64,000 nt of DNA from positions 1 through 64,000 of the forward strand of contig NZ_JFYN01000044.1 in assembly GCF_000631985.1 (NCBI RefSeq), given 5' to 3'. The notes below the pieces were generated by a model. The model ran no database searches. It was not told the DNA's origin and saw nothing but the letters and a program-made list of their open reading frames with translations. Position 1 is the first letter of the stretch. Every line of letters begins with the position of its first letter. This stretch comes from Pseudomonas sp. RIT288 (lineage in GTDB: Bacteria; Pseudomonadota; Gammaproteobacteria; Pseudomonadales; Pseudomonadaceae). Both the position numbers and the translations under genes were made by a program. This document shows positions 27,101-36,353 of the stretch, in pieces.

Positions 27101-27406
27101 ATGGCCAAGAAGAGCATGAAGAACCGTGAGCTGAAGCGTCAGCTCACTGTTGCCAAGTACGCCACCAAGCGTGCAGCGCTGAAAGCTATCATCGTTGATC
27201 TGAACGCAAGTCCAGAAGCACGTTGGGAAGCTACCGTAGCTCTGCAGAAGCAACCACGTGACGCAAGTGCTTCGCGCATGCGTAACCGTTGCCGCCTGAC
27301 TGGTCGTCCGCATGGCGTTTACCGCAAGTTCGGCCTGGGCCGTAACAAACTGCGTGAAGCGGCAATGCGTGGTGACGTTCCAGGTCTGGTTAAAGCCAGC
27401 TGGTAA
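27101..27406 (+). CDS. rpsN: 30S ribosomal protein S14 (zinc-free long form)
   Basis: 101 aa. ATG 27101 follows GGAGTAGG. The long form lacks the CxxC pairs of the zinc-binding 61-aa type. An upstream extension of the frame overlaps rplE and is not used. Confidence 0.97.
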
Positions 27407-27466
27407 TCGCTGTCAAAGCCTTGATGGTCGGGTTTGCAAGAACCTGACCATCGGTGGCCTTGAATC

Positions 27467-27496
27467 TGAATCAAGCCCCTTTTGGGGCTTGATTCA
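27467..27496 (+). terminator. Perfect 13-bp hairpin between rpsN and rpsH
   Basis: TGAATCAAGCCCC, loop TTTT, GGGGCTTGATTCA. Only a weak T tail (TTTC) follows, so termination may be partial or the hairpin may stop decay. It divides the S10-spc cluster in two. Confidence 0.65.
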
Positions 27497-27517
27497 TTTC
27501 TGGGGTGTGTCTAGAAT
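27489..27517 (+). promoter_or_regulatory. Candidate promoter before rpsH, overlapping the hairpin
   Basis: TTGATT (27489-27494), 17-base spacer, TAGAAT (27512-27517), about 98 bases before rpsH. The spacer and -10 (TCTGGGGTGTGTCTAGAAT) closely resemble those of the S10 promoter (TCTGGGGCGTCTATAGAAT). The -35 lies inside the right arm of the hairpin. Confidence 0.6.
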
Positions 27518-27614
27518 GACCGGCTCGCCTGAGCCCGTGTTTTTCTGCCCGGAGTTTCTCGGCGACAAGTAGTAGCCGCAAGGCTAATTTTTCTGTATTA
27601 GGAGCGTCTAGCCC

Positions 27615-28007
27615 ATGAGTATGCAGGACCCGTTAGCGGACATGCTAACTCGAATCCGTAATGCCCAGATGGCTGAAAAGTCTGTCGTAAGCATGCCGTC
27701 TTCCACGCTGAAGGTGGCTGTAGCAAAAGTCCTGAAGGACGAAGGTTACATCGCGGATTTTCAGATCACCACCGACGCTAAGCCGTCGTTGTCCATCTCG
27801 CTGAAATACTTCGAAGGCCGTCCGGTCATCGAGGAAGTGAAGCGCGTTAGTCGTCCAGGCCTGCGTCAGTACAAGTCCGTTGAAGATCTGCCGAAAGTTC
27901 GTGGCGGTCTTGGCGTGTCTATCGTCTCCACCAACAAAGGTGTGATGACGGATCGTGCTGCGCGCGCTGCCGGTGTCGGCGGCGAAGTTCTTTGCACTGT
28001 GTTCTAA
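27615..28007 (+). CDS. rpsH: 30S ribosomal protein S8
   Basis: 130 aa. Central 16S-binding protein and, in E. coli, the spc-operon repressor acting on the rplE leader. Here it is preceded by a 208-base gap with its own candidate promoter. AGGAG lies 11 bases before the ATG. Confidence 0.98.
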   Translation: MSMQDPLADMLTRIRNAQMAEKSVVSMPSSTLKVAVAKVLKDEGYIADFQITTDAKPSLSISLKYFEGRPVIEEVKRVSRPGLRQYKSVEDLPKVRGGLGVSIVSTNKGVMTDRAARAAGVGGEVLCTVF

Positions 28008-28019
28008 GGGGGGATAAGC

Positions 28020-28553
28020 ATGTCTCGCGTCGCTAAGAACCCCGTTAAGCTGCCAGCCGGTGTCGAAGTAAAATTCGCAGGCCAACAGCTTTCGGTGAAG
28101 GGTGCCAAGGGTACTCTTGAACTGAACATCCATTCGTCCGTTGAGATCGTTGAAGAAGCTGGTGAGCTGCGTTTCGCTGCTCGCAATGGCGATCAACAGA
28201 CTCGCGCAATGGCCGGTACCACGCGTGCGTTGGTAAACAACATGGTCCAAGGCGTAAGCCAAGGCTTCGAGCGCAAGCTCCAGCTGGTCGGTGTTGGTTA
28301 CAAGGCGCAAGCAAAAGGTCAGGTGCTGAACCTGGCTCTTGGCTTCTCGCACCCAGTGGATTACGAACTGCCGCAAGGCATCACCGCTGAGACTCCTAGC
28401 CAGACCGATATCCTGATCAAGGGCATCGATAAACAGCTGGTAGGTCAAGTGGCCGCTGAGATCCGCGACTTCCGTCCACCAGAGCCGTACAAAGGCAAAG
28501 GTGTGCGCTACGCGGACGAAGTCGTCCGTCGTAAAGAAGCCAAGAAGAAGTAG
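28020..28553 (+). CDS. rplF: 50S ribosomal protein L6
   Basis: 177 aa, two tandem L6 folds near the sarcin-ricin loop. The C-terminal RPPEPYKGKGVRYADEVV segment (about 151-168) is conserved. Confidence 0.98.
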   Translation: MSRVAKNPVKLPAGVEVKFAGQQLSVKGAKGTLELNIHSSVEIVEEAGELRFAARNGDQQTRAMAGTTRALVNNMVQGVSQGFERKLQLVGVGYKAQAKGQVLNLALGFSHPVDYELPQGITAETPSQTDILIKGIDKQLVGQVAAEIRDFRPPEPYKGKGVRYADEVVRRKEAKKK

Positions 28554-28563
28554 GGCATAGCAA

Positions 28564-28914
28564 ATGACCGACAAAAAAGTTACTCGACTGCGTCGCGCTC
28601 GCAAAGCACGCCTGAAAATGCACGAACTCGAAGTCGTGCGTCTCTGCGTGTTCCGCTCGTCGCAGCACATCTACGCCCAGGTCATCTCGGCCGACGGCAA
28701 CAAAGTCCTGGCAAGCGCCTCGACTTTGGATAAAGAACTGCGTGATGGCGCCACTGGCAACATCGACGCGGCCACAAAGGTTGGCCAGCTGGTCGCTACG
28801 CGTGCTAAGGCCGCTGGCGTCTCGCAAGTGGCTTTCGACCGCTCTGGCTTCAAGTACCATGGCCGCGTTAAAGCGCTGGCTGATGCTGCTCGTGAAGCTG
28901 GGCTGGAGTTCTAA
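28564..28914 (+). CDS. rplR: 50S ribosomal protein L18
   Basis: 116 aa. Carries 5S rRNA into the large subunit with L5. The C-terminal FDRSGFKYHGRVKALADAAR is typical. Confidence 0.98.
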   Translation: MTDKKVTRLRRARKARLKMHELEVVRLCVFRSSQHIYAQVISADGNKVLASASTLDKELRDGATGNIDAATKVGQLVATRAKAAGVSQVAFDRSGFKYHGRVKALADAAREAGLEF

Positions 28915-28917
28915 GTT

Positions 28918-29418
28918 ATGTCAAATAACGACCAAAAGCGCGACGAAGGCTACATCGAGAAGCTGGTTCAAGTTAACCGCGTAGCCAAAACCGTTAAAGG
29001 CGGCCGTATCTTCACTTTCACCGCGTTGACCGTGGTTGGTGATGGTAAAGGGCGTGTTGGCTTCGGCCGTGGCAAGTCGCGTGAAGTGCCTGCTGCGATC
29101 CAGAAGGCAATGGAAGCTGCTCGCCGCAACATGATTCAAGTTGACCTGAACGGCACCACTCTGCAGTACGCAATGAAGTCCGCTCACGGCGCTTCGAAGG
29201 TGTACATGCAGCCTGCTTCTGAAGGTACCGGTATCATCGCTGGCGGCGCTATGCGTGCTGTCCTCGAAGTTGCTGGCGTTCAGAACGTTCTGGCCAAGTG
29301 CTACGGCTCGACTAACCCGGTAAACGTGGTTCACGCCACCTTCAAGGGTCTGAAAGCCATGCAATCTCCTGAGTCCATCGCTGCCAAGCGTGGCCTGACT
29401 GTCAAGGAGATCTTCTGA
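28918..29418 (+). CDS. rpsE: 30S ribosomal protein S5
   Basis: 166 aa. Contributes to mRNA entry and decoding fidelity; site of ram and spectinomycin-resistance changes. The N-terminal loop [12 protein letters not shown] near 23-34 appears wild type. Begins 3 bases after rplR. Confidence 0.98.
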
Positions 29419-29420
29419 TC

Positions 29421-29597
29421 ATGGCTACCGTTAAAGTTACGCTGATCAAAAGCATGACCGGCCGCATCCCTAACCACAAACTGTGCGTTAAGGGTCTGGG
29501 TCTGCGTCGCATCGGTCACACTGTAGAAGTCCAGGATACTCCCGAGAATCGCGGGATGATCAACAAGGCTTACTACATGCTGCGTGTCGAGGGTTAA
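29421..29597 (+). CDS. rpmD: 50S ribosomal protein L30
   Basis: 58 aa, starting [17 protein letters not shown] and ending YYMLRVEG. It begins 2 bases after the rpsE stop and ends 3 bases before rplO, the usual rpsE-rpmD-rplO order. Confidence 0.97.
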
Positions 29598-29600
29598 TCG

Positions 29601-30038
29601 ATGAAACTCAATGATCTGAGTCCAGCGCCGGGTTCCCGTCGCGAAAAGCATCGTCCGGGCCGTGGTATCGGTAGCGGTTTGGGTAAGACTGGTGGCCGTG
29701 GCCACAAAGGTCAAACCTCCCGCTCCGGTGGCACCATTGCTCCAGGCTTTGAAGGCGGTCAACAGCCGCTGCATCGTCGCCTGCCGAAGTTCGGTTTCGT
29801 TTCCCTGAAAGCCATGGACCGCGCAGAAGTGCGTCTGTCCGAGCTGGCTAAAGTGGAAGGCGACATCGTCACCGTGCAGTCCCTGAAAGATGCCAACGTG
29901 ATCAACGTCAACGTACAGCGTGTGAAAATCATGCTGTCCGGTGAAGTGACTCGCGCTGTCACTATCGGCAAGGGAATCGGCGCCACCAAAGGTGCGCGTG
30001 CGGCTATCGAAGCAGCTGGCGGCAAGTTCGAGGAATAA
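29601..30038 (+). CDS. rplO: 50S ribosomal protein L15
   Basis: 145 aa. Late-assembly core protein with the Gly/Arg-rich N-terminal tail (RPGRGIGSGLGKTGGRGHKG). Its stop abuts the secY start with no gap. Confidence 0.98.
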   Translation: MKLNDLSPAPGSRREKHRPGRGIGSGLGKTGGRGHKGQTSRSGGTIAPGFEGGQQPLHRRLPKFGFVSLKAMDRAEVRLSELAKVEGDIVTVQSLKDANVINVNVQRVKIMLSGEVTRAVTIGKGIGATKGARAAIEAAGGKFEE

Positions 30039-31367
30039 ATGGCTAAGCAAGGTGCTCTCTCTGCGCTCGGCAAAGGCGGTATGTCTGAACTCTGGGCTCG
30101 TCTGCGTTTTCTGTTCCTGGCGATTATCGTCTACCGAATAGGCGCACACATCCCGGTTCCAGGTATCAACCCGGACCGACTCGCAGACCTGTTTCGACAG
30201 AATGAGGGGACCATTCTTAGCTTGTTCAACATGTTCTCCGGCGGCGCGCTGGAACGGATGAGCATCTTTGCACTGGGGATCATGCCGTACATTTCGGCAT
30301 CGATCATCATGCAACTGATGACCGCCGTCAGCCCGCAGCTGGAGCAGTTGAAGAAGGAAGGTGAAGCTGGCCGTCGCAAGATCAGCCAGTACACCCGCTA
30401 CGGCACCGTCGTCCTTGCTCTCGTTCAGGCTATTGGCATGTCCATTGGTCTGGCAGGGCAGGGCGTTGCGTTCACTGGTGACTTTGGCTTCCATTTCGTC
30501 GCGGTATCCACTTTTGTGGCTGGTGCGATGTTCATGATGTGGCTGGGTGAGCAGATTACTGAGCGTGGTGTAGGCAACGGTATCTCGATGTTGATTTTTT
30601 CGGGTATCGTCGCCGGTCTTCCGAGAGCAATCGGGCAGTCTTTCGAGTCTGCACGTCAGGGTGATATCAATATCTTCGCCCTGGTTGCCATCGGTTTGCT
30701 GGCAGTAGCGATTATCGGTTTCGTGGTGTTTATTGAGCGTGGCCAGCGTCGTATCGCTGTTCACTACGCCAAGCGTCAGCAGGGCCGTAAGGTTTTCGCT
30801 GCGCAGACAAGCCACTTGCCGCTGAAGGTGAACATGGCCGGTGTTATTCCGGCTATTTTCGCGAGCAGCATTTTGCTGTTCCCGGCTTCGTTGGGTGCCT
30901 GGTTTGGTCAGTCTGAAGGTTTGGGCTGGTTGCAGGACATCTCGCAGTCGATCGCTCCTGGTCAGCCGTTGAATATTCTGCTGTTTAGTGCAGGGATTAT
31001 TTTCTTCTGCTTCTTCTATACGGCGTTGATGTTCAATCCGAAAGACGTAGCGGAAAACCTGAAGAAGTCCGGTGCCTTTATTCCGGGTATCCGTCCAGGT
31101 GAGCAGTCTGCGCGCTATATTGATGGCGTTTTGACTCGCTTGACCATGTTCGGTGCTCTTTACATGACGGCCGTGTGCCTGTTGCCCCAGTTCCTGGTGG
31201 TTGCAGCAAACGTTCCGTTCTACCTTGGCGGGACCTCGTTGCTGATCGTGGTCGTGGTTGTGATGGACTTCATGTCCCAAGTACAATCGCACCTCGTTTC
31301 GCACCAGTACGAATCCCTGATGAAGAAAGCCAACCTGAAGGGTTACGGCAGCGGCATGTTGCGCTGA
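30039..31367 (+). CDS. secY: SecY, protein-conducting channel
   Basis: 442-aa inner-membrane protein with ten predicted TM helices, forming the SecYEG pore. The plug and TM2 region (SGGALERMSIFALGIMPYISASI near 67-89) and cytosolic loop C5 are present. Co-transcribed with ribosomal genes, as in nearly all bacteria; partner SecE is coded at 4272. Confidence 0.98.
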   Translation: MAKQGALSALGKGGMSELWARLRFLFLAIIVYRIGAHIPVPGINPDRLADLFRQNEGTILSLFNMFSGGALERMSIFALGIMPYISASIIMQLMTAVSPQLEQLKKEGEAGRRKISQYTRYGTVVLALVQAIGMSIGLAGQGVAFTGDFGFHFVAVSTFVAGAMFMMWLGEQITERGVGNGISMLIFSGIVAGLPRAIGQSFESARQGDINIFALVAIGLLAVAIIGFVVFIERGQRRIAVHYAKRQQGRKVFAAQTSHLPLKVNMAGVIPAIFASSILLFPASLGAWFGQSEGLGWLQDISQSIAPGQPLNILLFSAGIIFFCFFYTALMFNPKDVAENLKKSGAFIPGIRPGEQSARYIDGVLTRLTMFGALYMTAVCLLPQFLVVAANVPFYLGGTSLLIVVVVVMDFMSQVQSHLVSHQYESLMKKANLKGYGSGMLR

Positions 31368-31394
31368 GTACCCATAAGGTTCGAGGAGTTGGTG

Positions 31395-31511
31395 ATGAAA
31401 GTTCGTGCATCGGTGAAAAAGCTGTGCCGTAACTGCAAGATTATTCGCCGCGAAGGTGTTGTTCGAGTAATTTGCAGCGCGGAACCGCGTCACAAACAGC
31501 GCCAAGGCTGA
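31395..31511 (+). CDS. rpmJ: 50S ribosomal protein L36 (zinc-binding form)
   Basis: 38 aa, [14 protein letters not shown] start. Zinc ligands Cys11, Cys14, Cys27 and His33 are all present, so this is the C+ paralogue. A GAGGAG element precedes the ATG. A hairpin follows. Confidence 0.97.
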
Positions 31512-31529
31512 GTGTGATTGTGCTTCAAG

Positions 31530-31553
31530 CCCGGCAGCTAGTGCGCTGCCGGG
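31530..31553 (+). terminator. Terminator-like hairpin after rpmJ
   Basis: CCCGGCAGC / GCTGCCGGG, 9-bp perfect stem, 6-base loop, then TTGATTATTTG. The T tract is interrupted, so it may only partly end the spc transcript before rpsM. Confidence 0.6.
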
Positions 31554-31641
31554 TTGATTATTTGTTATTACAGCGATATTATCTCGCGCCCTATTTCTTG
31601 GCTTCCGGGGCGTAGGTAGCTGTCAATTGGAGTCCCACTGA

Positions 31642-31998
31642 ATGGCCCGTATTGCAGGCGTTAACATTCCAGATAACAAGCATACTGTTATCTCGCTGAC
31701 CTACATCTATGGTGTCGGTCGCACTACTGCGCAGAAAATCTGTGCAGACACTGGGGTAAACCCAGCAGCAAAGATCAAAGATCTGAGCGACGAGCAAATT
31801 GAACAGCTGCGTGGCGAAGTGGCGAAGTTCACCACTGAAGGTGACCTGCGTCGCGAAATCAACATGAAAATCAAGCGCTTGATGGACCTCGGTTGCTATC
31901 GCGGTCTGCGTCATCGTCGCGGTCTTCCAGTACGCGGTCAGCGTACCAAGACCAACGCGCGTACCCGTAAAGGTCCGCGTAAGCCGATCCGCAAGTAA
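31642..31998 (+). CDS. rpsM: 30S ribosomal protein S13
   Basis: 118 aa. Head protein forming intersubunit bridges B1a/B1b; basic C-terminal tail RTKTNARTRKGPRKPIRK contacts tRNA. First gene of the alpha operon, 130 bases after rpmJ. Confidence 0.98.
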   Translation: MARIAGVNIPDNKHTVISLTYIYGVGRTTAQKICADTGVNPAAKIKDLSDEQIEQLRGEVAKFTTEGDLRREINMKIKRLMDLGCYRGLRHRRGLPVRGQRTKTNARTRKGPRKPIRK

Positions 31999-32028
31999 TC
32001 GCCCCAGCGAATCGACAGGAATTTAATC

Positions 32029-32418
32029 ATGGCAAAACCTGCTGCTCGTCCTCGTAAAAAAGTTAAAAAGACAGTGGTTGATGGCATCGCCCACATCCAT
32101 GCTTCTTTTAACAACACCATCGTGACCATTACCGACCGTCAAGGTAACGCTCTTTCCTGGGCTACCTCCGGTGGTTCGGGTTTCCGCGGTTCCCGCAAGT
32201 CCACCCCGTTCGCTGCTCAAGTAGCTGCTGAGCGTGCTGGTCAAGCTGCGCTGGAATACGGCCTGAAAAACCTCGACGTTAACGTCAAGGGTCCAGGTCC
32301 AGGTCGTGAATCCGCAGTCCGCGCTTTGAACGGCTGTGGCTACAAGATCGCCAGCATCACCGACGTGACGCCAATCCCGCACAACGGGTGCCGTCCGCCG
32401 AAGAAGCGCCGCGTGTAA
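32029..32418 (+). CDS. rpsK: 30S ribosomal protein S11
   Basis: 129 aa. Platform protein near the E site with conserved GPGPGRESAVRAL and C-terminal PHNGCRPPKKRRV. Confidence 0.98.
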   Translation: MAKPAARPRKKVKKTVVDGIAHIHASFNNTIVTITDRQGNALSWATSGGSGFRGSRKSTPFAAQVAAERAGQAALEYGLKNLDVNVKGPGPGRESAVRALNGCGYKIASITDVTPIPHNGCRPPKKRRV

Positions 32419-32436
32419 TCCAGGAGATTGTAAAGA

Positions 32437-33057
32437 ATGGCTCGTTACATTGGTCCAAAATGCAAACTCGCTCGTCGCGAAGGCACCGATCTCTTCCTGA
32501 AGAGCGGCGTGCGCGCGATCGAATCGAAGTGCAACATTGAAGCAGCACCTGGTATCCACGGCCAACGCCGCGGCCGCCAGTCCGACTACGGCACCCAACT
32601 GCGTGAAAAGCAGAAGGTCCGTCGTATCTACGGCGTTCTCGAGCGTCAGTTCAGCGGCTACTACAAAGAAGCTGCTGGCAAGAAAGGTGCAACCGGTGAA
32701 AACCTGCTGCAACTGCTCGAATGCCGTCTGGACAACGTTGTATACCGTATGGGCTTTGGTTCGACTCGTGCCGAATCCCGTCAGCTGGTATCGCACAAGT
32801 CGATCAGCGTTAACGGTCAGACCGTAAACGTTCCGTCGTATCAGGTTCGTGCTGGTGACGTGGTCGCAGTTCGCGAGAAAGCAAAAAACCAACTTCGCAT
32901 TGTCCAAGCTCTCGATCTGTGTGCCCAACGTGGCCGCGTAGAATGGGTAGAAGTAGACACTGAGAAGAAGTCGGGCGTTTTCAAGAACGTTCCTGCTCGC
33001 AGTGATCTGTCCGCCGACATCAACGAAAGCCTGATTGTCGAGCTCTACTCCAAGTAA
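32437..33057 (+). CDS. rpsD: 30S ribosomal protein S4
   Basis: 206 aa. 16S assembly initiator and, in E. coli, repressor of the alpha operon. Only two N-terminal cysteines (Cys9, Cys32), so it is the zinc-free form. An S4 RNA-binding domain lies near 96-158. Confidence 0.98.
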   Translation: MARYIGPKCKLARREGTDLFLKSGVRAIESKCNIEAAPGIHGQRRGRQSDYGTQLREKQKVRRIYGVLERQFSGYYKEAAGKKGATGENLLQLLECRLDNVVYRMGFGSTRAESRQLVSHKSISVNGQTVNVPSYQVRAGDVVAVREKAKNQLRIVQALDLCAQRGRVEWVEVDTEKKSGVFKNVPARSDLSADINESLIVELYSK

Positions 33058-33079
33058 GGGCTAGAAAATAGGTGCATCC

Positions 33080-34081
33080 ATGCAGATTTCGGTAAATGAG
33101 TTCCTGACACCCCGCCACATTGATGTGCAGGTTGTCAGTCCAACCCGCGCCAAGATCACTCTCGAGCCTCTCGAGCGTGGTTTTGGCCACACCCTGGGCA
33201 ACGCGCTGCGCCGCATCCTGTTGTCCTCAATGCCCGGCTGCGCAGTAGTCGAGGCCGAGATTGACGGTGTGCTCCACGAGTACAGCGCCATCGAAGGTGT
33301 ACAGGAAGACGTAATTGAAATCCTGTTGAACCTTAAAGGTCTGGCCATCAAGCTGCACGGTCGTGACGAAGTTACGCTGACCTTGTCGAAGAAGGGTTCG
33401 GGGGTGGTTACCGCTGCCGATATTCAGCTGGATCATGATGTCGAGATCGTTAACCCCGATCACGTAATCGCTAACCTGGCGTCTAACGGCGCCCTGAACA
33501 TGAAGCTCACCGTAGCTCGTGGTCGTGGTTATGAACCAGCCGACTCGCGTCAGAGCGATGAAGACGAAAGCCGCAGCATCGGTCGCTTGCAGCTCGACTC
33601 TTCGTTCAGCCCGGTTCGCCGTATCGCATACGTGGTGGAAAACGCCCGTGTTGAGCAGCGTACCAACCTGGACAAGCTGGTTATTGATCTGGAAACCAAC
33701 GGTACTCTGGATCCTGAAGAGGCTATCCGCCGCGCTGCAACCATCCTGCAACAGCAGTTGGCTGCGTTCGTCGACCTCAAAGGTGACAGTGAGCCAGTGG
33801 TTGTCGAGCAGGAAGACGAGATCGATCCGATCCTGCTTCGCCCGGTTGACGATCTGGAACTGACTGTACGTTCGGCTAACTGCCTTAAGGCGGAAAACAT
33901 CTACTACATCGGCGACCTGATTCAGCGTACCGAAGTAGAGCTGTTGAAGACTCCGAACCTGGGCAAGAAATCCTTGACTGAAATCAAGGACGTTCTGGCC
34001 TCCCGCGGTCTGTCCCTCGGCATGCGCCTCGACAACTGGCCGCCTGCAAGTCTTAAGAAGGACGACAAGGCGACTGCCTGA
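33080..34081 (+). CDS. rpoA: RNA polymerase alpha subunit
   Basis: 333 aa, the Pseudomonas length. N-terminal dimerisation domain (about 1-235) assembles beta and beta'. The C-terminal domain (about 250-325, containing LTVRSANCLKAENIYYIGDL) binds UP elements and activators. Placed between rpsD and rplQ as usual. Confidence 0.99.
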   Translation: MQISVNEFLTPRHIDVQVVSPTRAKITLEPLERGFGHTLGNALRRILLSSMPGCAVVEAEIDGVLHEYSAIEGVQEDVIEILLNLKGLAIKLHGRDEVTLTLSKKGSGVVTAADIQLDHDVEIVNPDHVIANLASNGALNMKLTVARGRGYEPADSRQSDEDESRSIGRLQLDSSFSPVRRIAYVVENARVEQRTNLDKLVIDLETNGTLDPEEAIRRAATILQQQLAAFVDLKGDSEPVVVEQEDEIDPILLRPVDDLELTVRSANCLKAENIYYIGDLIQRTEVELLKTPNLGKKSLTEIKDVLASRGLSLGMRLDNWPPASLKKDDKATA

Positions 34082-34123
34082 TCGTCGTAATCACCGAACG
34101 TAGTGTTTGGTAAGGAATGAACC

Positions 34124-34510
34124 ATGCGTCATCGTAAAAGTGGGCGTCACCTGAGCCGCACCAGCTCGCACCGCAAGGCCATGTTCCAGAACATGGCGGT
34201 GTCGTTGTTCGAGCACGAGCTGATCAAGACTACTCTGCCAAAAGCCAAAGAACTGCGCCGCGTTGCCGAGCCGCTGATCACTCTGGCCAAGACAGACAGC
34301 CTGGCTAACCGCCGTCTGGCTTTCGACCGTACTCGTTCGAAAGCTATCGTTGGTAAGCTCTTCAACGACCTGGGCAAGCGTTACGCTACCCGTGAGGGTG
34401 GCTACCTGCGCATCCTCAAGTGCGGTTTCCGCGCTGGCGACAACGCGCCTATGGCGTACGTCGAGTTGGTTGATCGTGCTACTGCTGGCGAAGCTGTATC
34501 CGCCGAGTAA
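34124..34510 (+). CDS. rplQ: 50S ribosomal protein L17
   Basis: 128 aa, start [20 protein letters not shown]. Tunnel-exit protein and last gene of the 14-kb ribosomal protein cluster; a strong terminator follows. Confidence 0.98.
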
Positions 34511-34527
34511 GACGTCAGTCTGAAACG

Positions 34528-34556
34528 AAAAACCGGGCCTAGTGCCCGGTTTTTTG
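34528..34556 (+). terminator. Rho-independent terminator after rplQ
   Basis: AAAACCGGGC / GCCCGGTTTTTT with a CTAGT loop; ends the alpha operon. Confidence 0.9.
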
Positions 34557-34749
34557 TGCCCGCAAGAAATGCGCTGTTCGTACAAGCTTCTGACATTGTT
34601 CTGTTGTCACTATGTGCCGGGAAGCATCATTAGTAATTATCTATCGGTGACTACAAGTTAATGAATTTGTAGGTGTCACATCGATGATCAATACTTCCCA
34701 GCAAGCCGATTAGCCGGCAGTTTCAAGACTGACAGAGGAAGAAGACCGT

Positions 34750-36204
34750 ATGAGCCAGATCAAAACGCTTACGACCGCCAGTGGCGCACCTGTCGCTGAT
34801 AACCAGAATTCTCGCTCCGCCGGCCCTCGTGGCCCGCTGCTGCTCGACGATTTTCATCTGATCGAAAAGCTTGCCCATTTCAACCGTGAAAACATTCCTG
34901 AGCGCCGTGTGCACGCAAAAGGCTCGGGTGCTTACGGTACGTTCACCGTGACCCGTGATATCACCGAATACACCAGCGCCAAACTGTTTGAGGCCGTCGG
35001 CAAACAAACCCCGACGTTCCTGCGCTTCTCCACTGTAGGCGGCGAACGTGGCTCGGCTGACACCGAACGTGATCCGCGTGGTTTCGCCCTCAAGTTCTAC
35101 ACCGAAGAAGGCAACTGGGACATCGTTGGCAACAACACCCCTGTGTTCTTCATTCGTGATCCGCTGAAGTTTCCCGACTTTATCCACACCCAGAAACGCC
35201 TGCCGCAGAGCAACCTGAAAAGCGCGCAAATGATGTGGGACTTCTGGTCGCATTCGCCTGAAGCGCTGCACCAGGTAACTATCCTGTTCTCGGATCGCGG
35301 CATCCCTGACGGCTACCGCCACATGCACGGCTTCGGTAGCCACACTTACAGCCTGATCAACGCACAAGGCGAGCGTCACTGGGTGAAATGGCACTACAAG
35401 ACCCAGCAAGGGATCAAGAATCTCGCGCCGGCGGAAGCTGCTCGTCTGGCGGGTACCGATCCGGATTACGCCCAGCGCGACCTGTTCGAGGCGATCGAGC
35501 GTGGTGACTTCCCGAAATGGCGGGTATGCATCCAGATCATGACCGAGGCGCAAGCCGCAGCGCATTACGAAAATCCGTTCGATGTGACCAAGACCTGGTC
35601 GCAGAAGGAGTTCCCGCTGATCGAAGTCGGTGAGCTGGAGTTGAACCGTAACCCGCTGAACTACTTTGCTGAAGTTGAGCAAGCGGCGTTCGGTCCGAGC
35701 AACATGGTGCCGGGTGTCGGTCTGTCGCCGGATCGCATGCTGCAAGGCCGCGTCTTCGCCTATGCGGATGCGCACCGCTACCGTGTTGGCACCAACCACC
35801 AGCAGTTGCCGGTGAACGCTCCACGCAGCCCGGTGAACACTTACCAGCGCGATGGTTCGATGGCCTTCGGCAGCAATGGTGGTGCAGCGCCTAACTACGA
35901 ACCGAACAGCTACATCGAATCGCCGAAGCAAGCGCCGCGCTACGCCGAGCCTGCGCTGGCCTTGAGCGGTGCTGCTGACCGTTACGATCATCGCGAAGAC
36001 ACCGATTACTACAGCCACGCCGGTGCGCTGTTCCGTCTGATGAGCGACGAGCAAAAAGCCTTGCTGGTCAGCAATATCGCCGGCGCCATGAACGGTGTTT
36101 CGCCTGATGTGGTGGACCGGCAGTTGCAGCATTTCTACAAGGCCGATCCGGCGTATGGAGAAGCAATCGCAAAGCTGCTCGACGTACAGCTGAACGAAGT
36201 CTAA
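34750..36204 (+). CDS. katA: KatA-type monofunctional heme catalase
   Basis: 484 aa, the size of small-subunit clade 3 catalases. Converts hydrogen peroxide to water and oxygen. The catalytic residues are visible: His55 in RVHAKGSG, Asn128 in VGNNTPVFF and the proximal heme ligand Tyr338 in RVFAYADAHRYR. No signal peptide, so cytoplasmic. GAGGAAG lies 9 bases before the ATG. The following gene is an iron-storage protein, the same pairing as P. aeruginosa katA-ftnA, linking peroxide defence with iron sequestration. A half OxyR-like motif lies upstream. Confidence 0.95.
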   Translation: MSQIKTLTTASGAPVADNQNSRSAGPRGPLLLDDFHLIEKLAHFNRENIPERRVHAKGSGAYGTFTVTRDITEYTSAKLFEAVGKQTPTFLRFSTVGGERGSADTERDPRGFALKFYTEEGNWDIVGNNTPVFFIRDPLKFPDFIHTQKRLPQSNLKSAQMMWDFWSHSPEALHQVTILFSDRGIPDGYRHMHGFGSHTYSLINAQGERHWVKWHYKTQQGIKNLAPAEAARLAGTDPDYAQRDLFEAIERGDFPKWRVCIQIMTEAQAAAHYENPFDVTKTWSQKEFPLIEVGELELNRNPLNYFAEVEQAAFGPSNMVPGVGLSPDRMLQGRVFAYADAHRYRVGTNHQQLPVNAPRSPVNTYQRDGSMAFGSNGGAAPNYEPNSYIESPKQAPRYAEPALALSGAADRYDHREDTDYYSHAGALFRLMSDEQKALLVSNIAGAMNGVSPDVVDRQLQHFYKADPAYGEAIAKLLDVQLNEV

Positions 36205-36213
36205 ACGAGAAGC

Positions 36214-36240
36214 AGAACCGCCCTCATTAGGGCGGTTTTT
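36214..36240 (+). terminator. Rho-independent terminator after katA
   Basis: AACCGCCCT / AGGGCGGTT with loop CATT and a T5 tail. Confidence 0.88.
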
Positions 36241-36353
36241 GCGTTATTTAGGCCGCTTTTCTCAGAATATCTTCGCTTTTATTGCGCAAGATGGGTGACC
36301 TTCCGGTCAGCTTGGTTCAAACTACAGACTTTCAAGCAGGGAGATGTAGGGCG

